Origin: Modestobacter muralis
Lineage (GTDB): Bacteria > Actinomycetota > Actinomycetes > Mycobacteriales > Geodermatophilaceae
Length of the DNA stretch: 46,543 nt
Assembly: GCF_010682105.1 (NCBI RefSeq)
Contig: NZ_JAAGWH010000053.1
Coordinates: forward strand, 1 to 46,543
Direction of reading: 5' to 3'
Positions within the stretch are counted from its first letter, which is position 1. Each line of letters opens with the position of its first letter. The position numbers were made by a program, and so were the translations under genes. The notes under the pieces were generated by a model that was not told the origin of the DNA, did not search any database, and saw nothing but the letters and a program-made list of their open reading frames with translations. This document shows, piece after piece, positions 1 through 8,242 of this stretch.

Positions 1-1
1 T

Positions 2-184
2 TCGGCCGGTGCCCCCACCGGTGGCGACCGCGATCGCTCGTACGGAGACCGCCCCTCGGGCGAGCGCTCCTACGGCGACCGGGATCGCTCGGCCGGCGGC
101 GACCGCCGTCCCGGCGGGTACCGCGGCTCGGCCGAGGGGCAGCGCTCCTCCGGTCGGCCCGCCCGCCCGGCGCGCTCCTACTGA
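2..184 (+). CDS. C-terminal tail of an Arg/Gly/Asp/Ser-rich protein (partial; possibly DEAD-box RNA helicase)
   Basis: Only the last 60 codons are present; the gene enters from the left edge and ends at TGA 182-184. The tail is low complexity, built from imperfect repeats of the type GDRDRSYGDR and GERSYGDRDRS, and finishes in a Pro/Ala/Arg run ending RSY. Basic, Gly-rich RGD/S tails like this are typical of actinobacterial DEAD-box RNA helicases, where they bind RNA non-specifically. No helicase motif lies in the window, so that identity is inference only. Codon third positions are strongly G/C, which supports this frame. Strong hairpins follow directly. Confidence 0.6.
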   Translation, partial: SAGAPTGGDRDRSYGDRPSGERSYGDRDRSAGGDRRPGGYRGSAEGQRSSGRPARPARSY

Positions 185-191
185 CGAAGGA

Positions 192-231
192 CCCCCGCCC
201 CATCCCGCACACGTGCGGGTGAGGGCGGGGG
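192..231 (+). terminator. hairpin terminator after the RGD-rich tail gene
   Basis: Outer stem CCCCCGCCC (192-200) pairs with GGGCGGGGG (223-231), and an inner stem CCCGCA (204-209) pairs with TGCGGG, 8 bases after the upstream stop codon. There is no T-tract, as is common for hairpin terminators of high-GC actinobacteria. Confidence 0.6.
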
Positions 232-277
232 GCTGACCGTCCCGCTCACGCGGGGCGGGGACGAGCACGAGACGGCG

Positions 278-310
278 ACGGCCGGCTCCCGCACTGCGGG
301 GGCCGGCCGT
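278..310 (+). terminator. second hairpin in the convergent gap
   Basis: ACGGCCGGC (278-286) pairs with GCCGGCCGT (302-310), with an inner CCCGC/GCGGG pairing. It lies between the convergent tail gene and the acidic-protein gene, and could act on either strand. Confidence 0.5.
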
Positions 311-323
311 CGTCGTCCGTCGG

Positions 324-350
324 CGCACCCGCTGCGGGGCAGCGGGTGCG
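324..350 (-). terminator. perfect 12-bp hairpin after the acidic-protein gene
   Basis: CGCACCCGCTGC (324-335) and GCAGCGGGTGCG (339-350) form a perfect 12-bp stem with a GGG loop, 3 bases beyond the minus-strand stop codon at 354-356. Confidence 0.65.
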
Positions 351-353
351 CCC

Positions 354-1799
354 TCAGCGCAGGACGTCGCTCCGCGGGACCAGTGCGGTGGACACGTCGG
401 CGACCACGTCGTCCCACGCTGAGGCCAGGGCGGGCGTCTCCTCCGCCGACAGCGGTGCGGTCGGCTCGGAGTCGCCGCGGGCCACGGCACGGCCCAGCGG
501 GGAGCCGGCGCCGAGCAGCTGCTGCACCCGGGGGAGGGCCGCGTACTCGGCGAGGTCGAGGGCGCCCTCGGCCGGCTGCACCAGCACCGCGTGCGTGACC
601 AGACCGCCGGCGCCGGAGGCGACCTCGGCGAGCACCTCGGTCAGCTCGGTGAGGTCGTAGCGGTCCTCGTCGGCCGGCAGCGGCATGACGTCGGTGTCGG
701 CCACCTCGGGCCAGGAGGCGATGTCGGTGAGGTCGTGCCGTTCGTCGCCGGCGCAGAAGCGGGCGAGGTCGACGGGGGAGGGGAAGACGAACACCTGCCC
801 GTCGCGGCCGAGGAAGCGCGCCCGGTCCTCGACGTAGCAGCGCAGGGTCACCCCGCTGACGGTCGGGGTGACCAGCTCGACCGGGAGGATGCCCACGGCC
901 TCCCAGAACTCCTGGGCCGCGGCGACGGCGGCCGGGCTGGCGGTCAGGCCACTGCCGCTGCGGATCGTGCGGATCCCCGCGGTGGCCGCCTGCGCCGGGG
1001 CGGCCGCGGTCGAACCGGCGGCCGGGCGGGCGGCGGGGGTGACGTCGTCCAGGTCGTCGTCCGCGTCCTCGTCGTCCAGGTCGTCGAGGTCGGCGGGCTG
1101 GGCGGTGCGGGACTCGGCCTCCTCGGCCGCGGACGGGTAGTCGTCGACGGAGACGGCTCCGGCGCCGGACCAGTCGAGGTGGTCGTCGAGGTCCTCCAGG
1201 ACGTCCTCCCAGAGCTCGTCGATCGCGGTGCCCAGCCGGCTCCAGCTCTGCTCGCCGTCGCGGCCGACGAACGCGTCGATGCCCAGACCCAGGGCCGCGG
1301 CCTCGGGGCGGGAGGCGAGGTCGGCGACGGCCTCGAAGCCGGTCTCCGCGTCGTCGTCGTCCTCGTCCTCCTCCATGGCGGCGTCACAGCACTCGGCCAG
1401 CCGGCCGACCACGTCCAGCACCGCGGCCAGCTCCTCGACGGCCCAGCGGTCGGGGTTCTCCGCGACGATGTCGTAGACGCCGTCGAGGTCGTAGCGGTGC
1501 TCCTCGTCGGGGGTGAGGTCAGCGGCGCCCAGCGTGGAGACGACCGGCCAGACCGGGTGGTCGGCCAGGTCGTGGTCGGTGCTGGTGCGGCAGAACGCGG
1601 CCAGCGCGGCCGGTGAGGGGAACAGGTGCACGACCGCGGTCGGCCGGGCCTCGGGGTCGTCGTCCGGGCCGGGGTCGACGGTGCTGCCGAGGAAGGCCTG
1701 CCACTCCTCGCCGTCCTCCTCCCACGGGGGAGCCCACAGGGTGTAGCCCGTGCGGTCGTCGAGCGTCAGGGCGATGGGGACGATGCTGGGCCTGGCCAC
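354..1799 (-). CDS. acidic protein with two copies of an uncharacterised domain
   Basis: 481 aa from GTG at 1799. The frame stays open further upstream, but those codons look like out-of-frame shadow of the preceding gene, whereas VARPSIVPIALTL reads as a clean start. The N-terminal segment has LWAPPWEEDGEEWQAFLG. Two stretches resemble each other: HLFPSPAALAAFC...DLADHPVWPVV (about residues 58-88) and FVFPSPVDLARFC...DLTDIASWPEV (about 336-366), so the protein appears to hold a duplicated domain. They are joined by a linker very rich in Asp/Glu (about 180-270) and an Ala-rich stretch. There is no signal peptide or membrane segment, so it is probably cytosolic. Actinobacterial relatives are, as I recall, sometimes labelled primosomal protein; nothing here supports that function. 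It lies 70 bp downstream of the aldehyde dehydrogenase-like gene on the same strand. Confidence 0.75.
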   Translation of the reverse strand: MARPSIVPIALTLDDRTGYTLWAPPWEEDGEEWQAFLGSTVDPGPDDDPEARPTAVVHLFPSPAALAAFCRTSTDHDLADHPVWPVVSTLGAADLTPDEEHRYDLDGVYDIVAENPDRWAVEELAAVLDVVGRLAECCDAAMEEDEDDDDAETGFEAVADLASRPEAAALGLGIDAFVGRDGEQSWSRLGTAIDELWEDVLEDLDDHLDWSGAGAVSVDDYPSAAEEAESRTAQPADLDDLDDEDADDDLDDVTPAARPAAGSTAAAPAQAATAGIRTIRSGSGLTASPAAVAAAQEFWEAVGILPVELVTPTVSGVTLRCYVEDRARFLGRDGQVFVFPSPVDLARFCAGDERHDLTDIASWPEVADTDVMPLPADEDRYDLTELTEVLAEVASGAGGLVTHAVLVQPAEGALDLAEYAALPRVQQLLGAGSPLGRAVARGDSEPTAPLSAEETPALASAWDDVVADVSTALVPRSDVLR

Positions 1800-1869
1800 C
1801 CGCCCATCCTGCCGGGTGAGCCTGTGCCGTGCCCACACGGCACCCGCCGGCCCCGCGGCCGTGCCCACC

Positions 1870-2736
1870 TCACAGCCCGATGGGGTGCCAGACGCTCTTC
1901 GTCTCCAGGAACGGGCGCAGCCGGGACAGGCCGGGGTCCCCGCCCCAGTCGGGCTCCTCGGCCGGGGCGCGCAGCACCCGCTTGACCGTGCCGGCGGCCG
2001 AGCGCTCCAGCTCCATGGCCAGCGGGCCGGACGTGCCGGCCAGGTCGATCGCGTCGACGTCGGCGTGCTCGGCCAGCCACGGGCCGATCTCCGCGGCGTC
2101 ACCGGTGAGCAGGTTGACCACGCCACCGGGGACGTCGGAGGTGGCCAGCACCTCGCCGAGGGTGATCGCCGGCAGCGGGCGGCCCTTCGAGCTGACGACG
2201 ACGGCGGTGTTGCCACCGGCGAGCACCGGGGCGAGCACGCTGACCAGGCCGAGCAGGCTCGACCGCTGCGGTGCGAGGACCGCGACGACGCCGGTGGGCT
2301 CGGGCATCGAGAAGCCGAAGTACGGCCCGGCGACCGGGTTGCTGCTGCCCAGCACGGCGGCCAGCTTGTCGGTCCAGCCGGCGTACCAGACCCAGCGGTC
2401 GATCGCGGCGTCGACCTCGGCCCGGGCCTTGGACCCCGACAGCCCCTCGCCGGCGGCGACCTCCTCGGCGAACTGGGCGGCGCGGCCCTCCATCACCTCG
2501 GCGACCCGGTACAACACCTGGCCGCGGTTGTAGGCGGTGGCGGCCGACCACTTGGCGAACGCGGCGCGGGCGGCGACGACGGCGTCCCGGGCGTCCTTGC
2601 GGGAGGCCCAGGCGGCGTTGGCGAGGAAGTGCCCCCTGCTGTCGGTCACCTCGTAGGTGCGACCGGACTCCGACCGGGGGAACGCCCCGCCCAGGTACAG
2701 CTTGTAGGTCTTGCGCACCGTCAGCCGGTCGCTCAT
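1870..2736 (-). CDS. aldehyde dehydrogenase-like protein lacking the catalytic domain
   Basis: 288 aa against about 480 for an ordinary ALDH. Residues 10-250 follow the ALDH N-terminal and NAD-binding region (LYLGGAF, GVVAVLAPQ, APVLAGGNTAVVV, PGGVVNLLTG). The active-site Asn segment is APQRSS instead of PWNFP, and the catalytic Glu segment reads VKRVLRAP. The whole catalytic domain with the nucleophilic Cys is absent. After residue 265 it jumps to LRPFLETKSVWHPIG, which resembles the last oligomerisation strand of normal ALDHs. The ATG overlaps the stop of the full-length ALDH by 4 nt (ATGA), and CAGGAGG precedes it, so the two are translationally coupled. It is probably a non-catalytic partner of that enzyme; see the split-ALDH16 finding. 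Confidence 0.8.
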   Translation of the reverse strand: MSDRLTVRKTYKLYLGGAFPRSESGRTYEVTDSRGHFLANAAWASRKDARDAVVAARAAFAKWSAATAYNRGQVLYRVAEVMEGRAAQFAEEVAAGEGLSGSKARAEVDAAIDRWVWYAGWTDKLAAVLGSSNPVAGPYFGFSMPEPTGVVAVLAPQRSSLLGLVSVLAPVLAGGNTAVVVSSKGRPLPAITLGEVLATSDVPGGVVNLLTGDAAEIGPWLAEHADVDAIDLAGTSGPLAMELERSAAGTVKRVLRAPAEEPDWGGDPGLSRLRPFLETKSVWHPIGL

Positions 2737-4178
2737 CGGTTGTCCTCCTGCAGGTAGGCCGCCAGGCCCTGCCGGCCGCCCTCGCGGCCGTACCCGGACT
2801 GCTTGTAGCCGCCGAACGGCGAGGTCGGGTCGAACTCGTTGAAGGTGTTGGCCCACACGACCCCGGCCCGCAGCTTCGAGGTGATCGACAGGATCCGGGA
2901 CCCCTTCTCCGACCAGACGCCGGCCGAGAGCCCGTAGGTGCTGTTGTTCGCCTTCGCCACGGCCTCGTCGGGGGTGCGGAAGGTGAGCACGCTCAGCACG
3001 GGGCCGAACACCTCGTCACGCGCGATGCGGTGGGCGGAGGAGACGCCGGTGAAGACGGTCGGCTTGAACCAGTACCCGCGGGCGGGCAGGTCGCCGTCGG
3101 GCTGCCAGCGGTGGGCGCCCTCGGCGTCCCCGGCGTCGACCAGCTCGCGGATCCGCTCCAGCTGCGGGGCGGAGTTGATCGCGCCCAGGTCGGTGTTCTT
3201 GTCCAGCGGGTCGCCCACGCGCAGGGTGCCGATCCGGCGCTGCAGCGCGGCGACCACCTCGTCGTGCACCGACTCCTGCACCAGCAGCCGGGAGCCGGCG
3301 CAGCACACGTGGCCCTGGTTGAAGAAGATGCCGCGGACGATGCCCTCGACGGCCTGGTCGACCGGGGCGTCGTCGAAGACGATGTTGGCCGCCTTGCCGC
3401 CCAGCTCCAGGGTCAGCCGCTTGTGCGTGCCGGCGACCGTGCGGGCGATCGAGCGGCCCACCTCGGTCGAGCCGGTGAAGGCGACCTTGTCGACGTCGGG
3501 GTGGCTGATCACCGCGCGGCCGGTCTCGCCGGCGCCGGTGACGATGTTGACCACGCCCGGCGGCAGGTCGGCCTGCTGGCACACCTCGGCGAACAGCAGC
3601 GCGGTCAGCGGCGTCGTCTCGGCCGGCTTGAGGACGACGGTGTTGCCGGTCGCCAGCGCCGGGGCGATCTTCCAGGCCAGCATCATCAGCGGGAAGTTCC
3701 ACGGGATGACCTGCCCGGCCACACCGAGCGGCCGCGGGGCCGACCCCAGGCCCGCGTGCTCGAGCTTGTCGGCCCAGCCCGCGTGGTAGAAGAAGTGCGC
3801 CGCGGCCAGCGGCACGTCGACGTCCCGGCTCTCCCGGATCGGCTTGCCGTTGTCCAGGGTCTCCAGGACGGCGAACTCCCGCGCCCGCTCCTGCAGCAGC
3901 CGGGCGATGCGGAACAGGTACTTCCCGCGGTCGGCCGGGCGCATCGGGCCCCAGGTCTTCACGAACGCCCGGCGGGCGGCGCGGACGGCGCGGTCGACGT
4001 CGGCGTCGCTGGCCGTGGCGACCTCGCTGAGCACCTCCTCGGTGGCCGGGTTCAGCGTCTTCAGCGGGGTGCCGGTGCCCTCGGTGAACTCGCCGTCGAC
4101 GAAGAGCCCGTAGCTGGGCCGCAGGTCGACGATCGAGCGGGACTCCAGGGCGGGGGCGTACTCGAACAGGCTGGTCAT
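2733..4178 (-). CDS. NAD(P)-dependent aldehyde dehydrogenase, catalytic member of a pair
   Basis: 481 aa; oxidises an aldehyde to the acid. Family signatures are intact: PWNFP with Asn161, FTGSTEVG (235-242), LELGGK with general base Glu258, and FNQGHVCCAGSR with nucleophile Cys292. The C-terminal GGYKQSGYGREGG is present, but the protein stops at GLAAYLQEDNR, just before the usual terminal strand of the KTVW type. The start ATG lies 1 nt after the deoC stop and the stop overlaps the next gene, so the three form one unit. DeoC makes acetaldehyde plus glyceraldehyde-3-phosphate, so acetaldehyde is a plausible substrate (inference from context). Confidence 0.9.
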   Translation of the reverse strand: MTSLFEYAPALESRSIVDLRPSYGLFVDGEFTEGTGTPLKTLNPATEEVLSEVATASDADVDRAVRAARRAFVKTWGPMRPADRGKYLFRIARLLQERAREFAVLETLDNGKPIRESRDVDVPLAAAHFFYHAGWADKLEHAGLGSAPRPLGVAGQVIPWNFPLMMLAWKIAPALATGNTVVLKPAETTPLTALLFAEVCQQADLPPGVVNIVTGAGETGRAVISHPDVDKVAFTGSTEVGRSIARTVAGTHKRLTLELGGKAANIVFDDAPVDQAVEGIVRGIFFNQGHVCCAGSRLLVQESVHDEVVAALQRRIGTLRVGDPLDKNTDLGAINSAPQLERIRELVDAGDAEGAHRWQPDGDLPARGYWFKPTVFTGVSSAHRIARDEVFGPVLSVLTFRTPDEAVAKANNSTYGLSAGVWSEKGSRILSITSKLRAGVVWANTFNEFDPTSPFGGYKQSGYGREGGRQGLAAYLQEDNR

Positions 4179-4179
4179 G

Positions 4180-5187
4180 TCAGTCCACGCTCACGTGGTC
4201 AGGGCCGCTGTAGTGGCCGGTGCGGAGCTTCTGGCGCTGCAGGAGCAGGTCGTTGAGCAGACTGGAGGCGCCGAGGCGGAACCAGTCGGGGGACAACCAG
4301 TCCGACCCGACGGTCTCGTTGATCAGCACCAGGTGCTTGACGGCGTCCTTGGTGGTCTTGATGCCGCCGGCGGGCTTGACCCCGACCTGGCGGCCGGTGG
4401 CGGCGCGGAAGTCGCGCACGGCCTCCAGCATCACCAGGCAGACCGGCAGGGTCGCGGCGGGGGAGATCTTGCCGGTGGAGGTCTTGATGAAGTCGCCGCC
4501 GGCCAGCATCGCCAGCCAGGAGGCGCGGCGGGCGTTGTCCAGGGTGACCAGCTCGCCGGTCTCCAGGATGACCTTCAGGTGCGCCGGCCCGCAGGCCTCC
4601 TTGACCGCCACGATCTCCTCGAACACGTCGAGGTAGCGGCCGGCCAGGAACGCGCCGCGGTCGATGACCATGTCGATCTCGTCGGCGCCGTTCGCCACGG
4701 CGTCCCGGACGTCGGCGAGCTTCACCGCGCGGCTGGCCCGCCCGCTGGGGAACGCGGTGGCCACGGCGGCGACCTTGATGCCGGTGCCGGCCAGGGCCTC
4801 CTTCGCCACGTCGGCCAGGTCGCCGTACACGCAGACCGCGGCGACCGTCGGGCAGCTCGGGTCCTCCGGGTCGGGGCGGCGGGCCTTGGCGGCCAGGCTG
4901 CGCACCTTGCCGGGGGTGTCCGAGCCCTCGAGCGTGGTCAGGTCGACCATCGAGATGGCGGTGTCGATCGCCCACGCCTTGGCCGTGGTCTTGATCGACC
5001 GGGTGCCCAGCACGGCGGTGCGCTGCTGCGCGCCGACGGCGTCGACGCCGGGCAGCCCGTGCAGGAAGGCACGGAAGGCGGCGTCGGAGCGGGTGACGTC
5101 GGCGAAGGGGTCCGGCGGCGTGCCGGCCGGGCCGCCGACCGTGGGCTCACCACCGGCCAGGGCGTCGGGGTCCAGCACGTGGGTCAT
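4180..5187 (-). CDS. deoC: deoxyribose-phosphate aldolase
   Basis: 335 aa class I aldolase that cleaves 2-deoxyribose-5-phosphate to acetaldehyde and glyceraldehyde-3-phosphate in deoxynucleoside catabolism. The Schiff-base Lys235 lies in DFIKTSTGK, Lys271 in GVKPAGG, and the proton-relay Asp172 in DEIDMVID. It is longer than the E. coli enzyme because of an N-terminal extension of about 60 residues. ATG 5187 is preferred over ATG 5196 because GGAG lies about 10 nt before it; 5196 would have the GGAG too close. It is first in a unit with the two ALDH genes, and purine nucleoside phosphorylase, a phosphosugar mutase and upp are close by, which completes a salvage context. Confidence 0.93.
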   Translation of the reverse strand: MTHVLDPDALAGGEPTVGGPAGTPPDPFADVTRSDAAFRAFLHGLPGVDAVGAQQRTAVLGTRSIKTTAKAWAIDTAISMVDLTTLEGSDTPGKVRSLAAKARRPDPEDPSCPTVAAVCVYGDLADVAKEALAGTGIKVAAVATAFPSGRASRAVKLADVRDAVANGADEIDMVIDRGAFLAGRYLDVFEEIVAVKEACGPAHLKVILETGELVTLDNARRASWLAMLAGGDFIKTSTGKISPAATLPVCLVMLEAVRDFRAATGRQVGVKPAGGIKTTKDAVKHLVLINETVGSDWLSPDWFRLGASSLLNDLLLQRQKLRTGHYSGPDHVSVD

Positions 5188-5217
5188 GCCCGGCATTCTC
5201 CACTGCCGACGCGGTCG

Positions 5218-5259
5218 GTCCCGGCTGGGCGTTCTCCCTCGCCGGGACGACGGGTCGTC
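5218..5259. promoter_or_regulatory. inverted repeats upstream of deoC, possible operator
   Basis: GTCCCGGC (5218-5225) and GCCGGGAC (5241-5248) form an 8-bp inverted repeat with a 15-nt spacer. GACGAC and GTCGTC (5246-5251, 5254-5259) form a second compact one. Both lie within 75 bp of the deoC start in the 279-bp divergent gap to the exchanger gene. Regulator binding is only a guess; nothing else is distinct in the gap. Confidence 0.25.
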
Positions 5260-5466
5260 ATGTGTCGGCGACCCGACCGCCCCCTCGGTCGCACCGGCCG
5301 AGGCAGGCGGTGGAGCCGGGGAGCCCGCCTTCCCCCGCGTCGCCGCGACGACGGAGCGCCACCCGGTCGGCCACGGTGCACCTGGCGACCCGATGGCACC
5401 GAGGTCCTCATCGGGCCGCTCCTGTGGCGGGCCGGGCGGCGACGAGCTGTGTGCAACCGTGGGGGC

Positions 5467-6579
5467 ATGACGCCTCAGGTCCGACGTCGTCCGCTGCCCG
5501 CTGCCCTGACCTGGACCACTGCCGTCCCGGTGCTCGCCCTCCTCGTCCTGGCGCTCACCTGGGGTCGGTACCTGCCCGCGGTGCTGTCGGTGCTCGTCGC
5601 GGTCGTGCTCGTCGGTGCGGTGCTCGCCGCCGTCCACCACGCCGAGGTGGTCGCCCACCGGGTGGGGGAGCCCTACGGCTCGCTGGTGCTCGCCGTCGCG
5701 GTGACGATCATCGAGGTCGCGCTGATCGTCACACTGATGATCTCCGGCGGTGACGACACCGCCACCCTCGCCCGGGACACCGTCTTCGCCGCGGTGATGA
5801 TCACCTGCAACGGCATCCTCGGCCTGTCCATCCTGCTCGGGGCGCTGCGGCACGGCACGGTGTCCTTCAACGCCGAGGGCACCGGCGCCGCGCTGGCCAC
5901 GGTCACCACGCTCGCCGTCCTCAGCCTGGTGCTGCCGACCTTCACCACCGCCGCATCCGGGCCGCAGTTCTCCCCGGGCCAGCTCGCCTTCGCCGCCGTC
6001 GCCTCGCTCGTCCTCTACGGCGCCTTCGTGCTCACCCAGACCGTCCGGCACCGCGACTTCTTCCTACCGGTCGCCGCCGACGGCGGGGTGCTGACCGACG
6101 ACGACCACGCCGACCCACCCTCCGCCCGGGCCGCGCTCACCTCCCTCGGCCTGCTCGTGGTCGCCCTCGTCGCCGTCGTCGGGCTGGCCAAGGTCGAGTC
6201 GCCGGCCATCGAGGCCGCCGTGGCCGCCGCCGGGTTCCCACAGTCCTTCGTCGGTGTGGTCATCGCCTTGCTCGTGCTGCTGCCGGAGAGCATCGCCGCG
6301 GCCAAGTCCGCGCGCCGCAACCGGCTGCAGACCAGCCTCAACCTGGCCTTCGGTTCGGCCATGGCCAGCATCGGGCTCACCATCCCGGCGATCGCGCTGG
6401 CCACCATCTGGCTCGACGGGCCGCTGCTGCTGGGTCTGGGCTCGACCCAGGTGGTGCTGCTGGGCGTCACCGTCGTGGCCGCGGTGCTCACCGTCGTGCC
6501 GGGCCGGGCGACCCGGCTGCAGGGCGTCGTCCACCTCGCGCTGCTGGCCAGCTTCGTGTTCCTGGCCGTCAACCCGTAG
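5467..6579 (+). CDS. chaA: CAX/ChaA-type calcium(cation)/proton exchanger
   Basis: 370 aa integral membrane protein with about ten or eleven hydrophobic segments in two halves. The alpha-repeat regions are recognisable: [20 protein letters not shown] (about 73-92) in the first half, and [20 protein letters not shown] followed by [15 protein letters not shown] in the second, with the acidic residues that carry cation in this family. An acidic loop (DDDHADPP, about residue 213) separates the halves. It would export Ca2+ or Na+/K+ against protons at the cytoplasmic membrane. ATG 5467 is chosen because the protein begins there with a short basic tail and first membrane segment. It is divergent from deoC and followed by upp. 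Confidence 0.85.
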   Translation: MTPQVRRRPLPAALTWTTAVPVLALLVLALTWGRYLPAVLSVLVAVVLVGAVLAAVHHAEVVAHRVGEPYGSLVLAVAVTIIEVALIVTLMISGGDDTATLARDTVFAAVMITCNGILGLSILLGALRHGTVSFNAEGTGAALATVTTLAVLSLVLPTFTTAASGPQFSPGQLAFAAVASLVLYGAFVLTQTVRHRDFFLPVAADGGVLTDDDHADPPSARAALTSLGLLVVALVAVVGLAKVESPAIEAAVAAAGFPQSFVGVVIALLVLLPESIAAAKSARRNRLQTSLNLAFGSAMASIGLTIPAIALATIWLDGPLLLGLGSTQVVLLGVTVVAAVLTVVPGRATRLQGVVHLALLASFVFLAVNP

Positions 6580-6584
6580 TCGGA

Positions 6585-6636
6585 CCCCGCTGCCGCCCAC
6601 GCCGCGCTCTGCACGGCACAGGTCCCCGCAGCGGGG
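6585..6636 (+). terminator. weak candidate terminator after the exchanger gene
   Basis: CCCCGCTGC (6585-6593) and GCAGCGGGG (6628-6636) are perfect complements, but the 34-nt loop makes a functional terminator uncertain. Confidence 0.25.
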
Positions 6637-6661
6637 CCGGACGGCAGGTCGCCGGGGCCGT

Positions 6662-6667
6662 TACGGT
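6662..6667 (+). promoter_or_regulatory. putative -10 (TACGGT) for leaderless upp
   Basis: A TANNNT hexamer ends 7 nt before the upp GTG, and no Shine-Dalgarno precedes it. This spacing places the transcript start at or next to the start codon. No clear -35 is visible. Confidence 0.4.
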
Positions 6668-6674
6668 GTGCGGC

Positions 6675-7298
6675 GTGCAGCTGACCGTCGTCGACCACCC
6701 GCTCGCCCGTGCCCGCCTGTCGAAGATGCGCGACGAGCGCAGCGACAACGCCACCTTCCGCGCCGCGCTGCGGGACCTGACGACGTACCTGGTCTACGAG
6801 GCGACCCGCGACCTCGCGGTGGCCGAGGACCCGATCACCACCCCGGTCACCACGACCACCGGCTACCGGCTGGCCAGCCCGCCGCTGATCGTGCCGGTGC
6901 TCCGTGCCGGGCTGGGCATGGCCGAGACCGCGCACAGCATGCTGCCGGAGTCGCAGATGGGCTTCGTCGGCCTGGCCCGCAACGAGGTCACCTTCGAGCC
7001 CGAGCCCTACATGGCCTCGCTGCCGGCCACGCTGGTCGACCGGCACGTCTTCGTCCTGGACCCGATGCTGGCCACCGGTGGCTCGCTGGTGAACTGCTGC
7101 ACCCTGCTCACCGACCGCGGCGCCACCGACATCACCGTGCTCTGCGCCCTCGCCGCCCCCGAGGGGCTGCAGCGGCTGGAGGAGTCCGGCCTGCCGCTGC
7201 GGGTGTTCACCGCCAGCGTCGACGAGCGGCTCAACGAGAACGCCTACATCGTCCCGGGCCTCGGCGACGCGGGTGACCGCCAGTTCGGCGCGGTCTGA
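6675..7298 (+). CDS. upp: uracil phosphoribosyltransferase
   Basis: 207 aa, the usual length; makes UMP from uracil and PRPP in pyrimidine salvage. It starts [20 protein letters not shown], the family opening. Other signatures are [11 protein letters not shown] (uracil/PRPP site region), the PRPP loop DPMLATGGS, and the uracil-binding end [23 protein letters not shown] 6675 is preferred over GTG 6666 because VQLTVVDHP aligns with the normal N-terminus, and a -10-like hexamer sits 7 nt upstream. In M. tuberculosis upp belongs to the same neighbourhood as deoD, pmmB and lpdA (from memory), as it does here. Confidence 0.95.
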   Translation: MQLTVVDHPLARARLSKMRDERSDNATFRAALRDLTTYLVYEATRDLAVAEDPITTPVTTTTGYRLASPPLIVPVLRAGLGMAETAHSMLPESQMGFVGLARNEVTFEPEPYMASLPATLVDRHVFVLDPMLATGGSLVNCCTLLTDRGATDITVLCALAAPEGLQRLEESGLPLRVFTASVDERLNENAYIVPGLGDAGDRQFGAV

Positions 7299-7299
7299 G

Positions 7300-8190
7300 G
7301 TGCGCTTCGCCGTCCTCGGCACCGGGTTCTGGGCCCGCACCGTGCACGCGGCGTCGCTGGCCGAGCACCCCCGCGCCGAGCTCGCCGGCATCTGGGGCCG
7401 CGACCTGACCAAGGCGCAGGCAGCCGGCGCGGAGTTCGACGTCCCCGGCACCGACGACCTCGACGCGCTGCTGGCCGACGTCGACGCGGTCAGCATCTCG
7501 GTGCCGCCGGACGTGCAGGCCCCGCTCGCCGAGCGCGCCGCCGCGGCCGGCAAGCACCTGCTGCTGGAGAAGCCGGTGGCCCTGTCGGTCGCCGCCGCCG
7601 ACCGGGTGGTCGCCGCCGCCGAGGACGCCGGCGTGGCGTCGGTCGTCTTCTTCACCAACCGCTACCGGACGGCGACCTCCACCTGGCTGGAGCAGGCCGC
7701 CCGGACGACGCTGACCGGTGGCTCGGTCACCTGGCTGGGCTCGCTGGCCGGCAGCCCGTTCGACGCCTCGCCGTGGCGACACGAGCACGGCGCGCTGTGG
7801 GACGTCGGTCCGCACGCGCTGTCGCTGCTGGTCCCCGCGCTCGGACCGGTCACCGCGGTCTCCGCCGGCGCCGGGCTGGGCGACCTCGTGCACCTGGTGC
7901 TCACCCACACCGAGGGCCGCACGAGCACGGTCACCCTCAGCTCCACCGCCGCCCCGCTGGCGGCCGGCATCGAGTCCTGGGTGCACGGCGACGCCGGCCG
8001 GCTGGTGCTGCTGCCGGAGTCCGACACCGCCGTCGACGCCCACCGGGTGGCCGTCGACGAGCTGCAGGACGCGGCGCTCACCGGGGGCGCGCACCCCTGC
8101 GACGCGGCCTTCGGCCGGGACGTCATCCGGGTGCTGGAGGCCGCGCAGCGGTCGCTGGGCAGCGGCTGCCGGGAGACCGTGGCGGCGTGA
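7300..8190 (+). CDS. Gfo/Idh/MocA-family NAD(P)-dependent oxidoreductase
   Basis: 296 aa from GTG 7300, immediately after the upp stop; a GTG at 7273 would overlap upp by 26 nt. The Rossmann nucleotide-binding motif GTGFWA starts at residue 7. LLLEKPVALS (about 84-93) is the conserved EKP segment of the family, whose Lys is catalytic. HEHGALWDVGPHALSLL carries the expected C-terminal-domain signature with the catalytic His. It would be a cytosolic dehydrogenase of a sugar, inositol or related polyol; the substrate cannot be read from sequence. Confidence 0.85.
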   Translation: MRFAVLGTGFWARTVHAASLAEHPRAELAGIWGRDLTKAQAAGAEFDVPGTDDLDALLADVDAVSISVPPDVQAPLAERAAAAGKHLLLEKPVALSVAAADRVVAAAEDAGVASVVFFTNRYRTATSTWLEQAARTTLTGGSVTWLGSLAGSPFDASPWRHEHGALWDVGPHALSLLVPALGPVTAVSAGAGLGDLVHLVLTHTEGRTSTVTLSSTAAPLAAGIESWVHGDAGRLVLLPESDTAVDAHRVAVDELQDAALTGGAHPCDAAFGRDVIRVLEAAQRSLGSGCRETVAA

Positions 8191-8242
8191 CCGGCCGGGC
8201 CGCCTGCCTGCCCTGGACCCCGACTCCGGGGACACTGGGCAC

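Noticed and set aside
4177-5466. Plus-strand open frame continuous with the exchanger gene over the deoC region
   Set aside because: It is the antisense shadow of deoC; the protein there is Gly/Ala/Arg-rich nonsense and the exchanger family sequence begins only at 5467.
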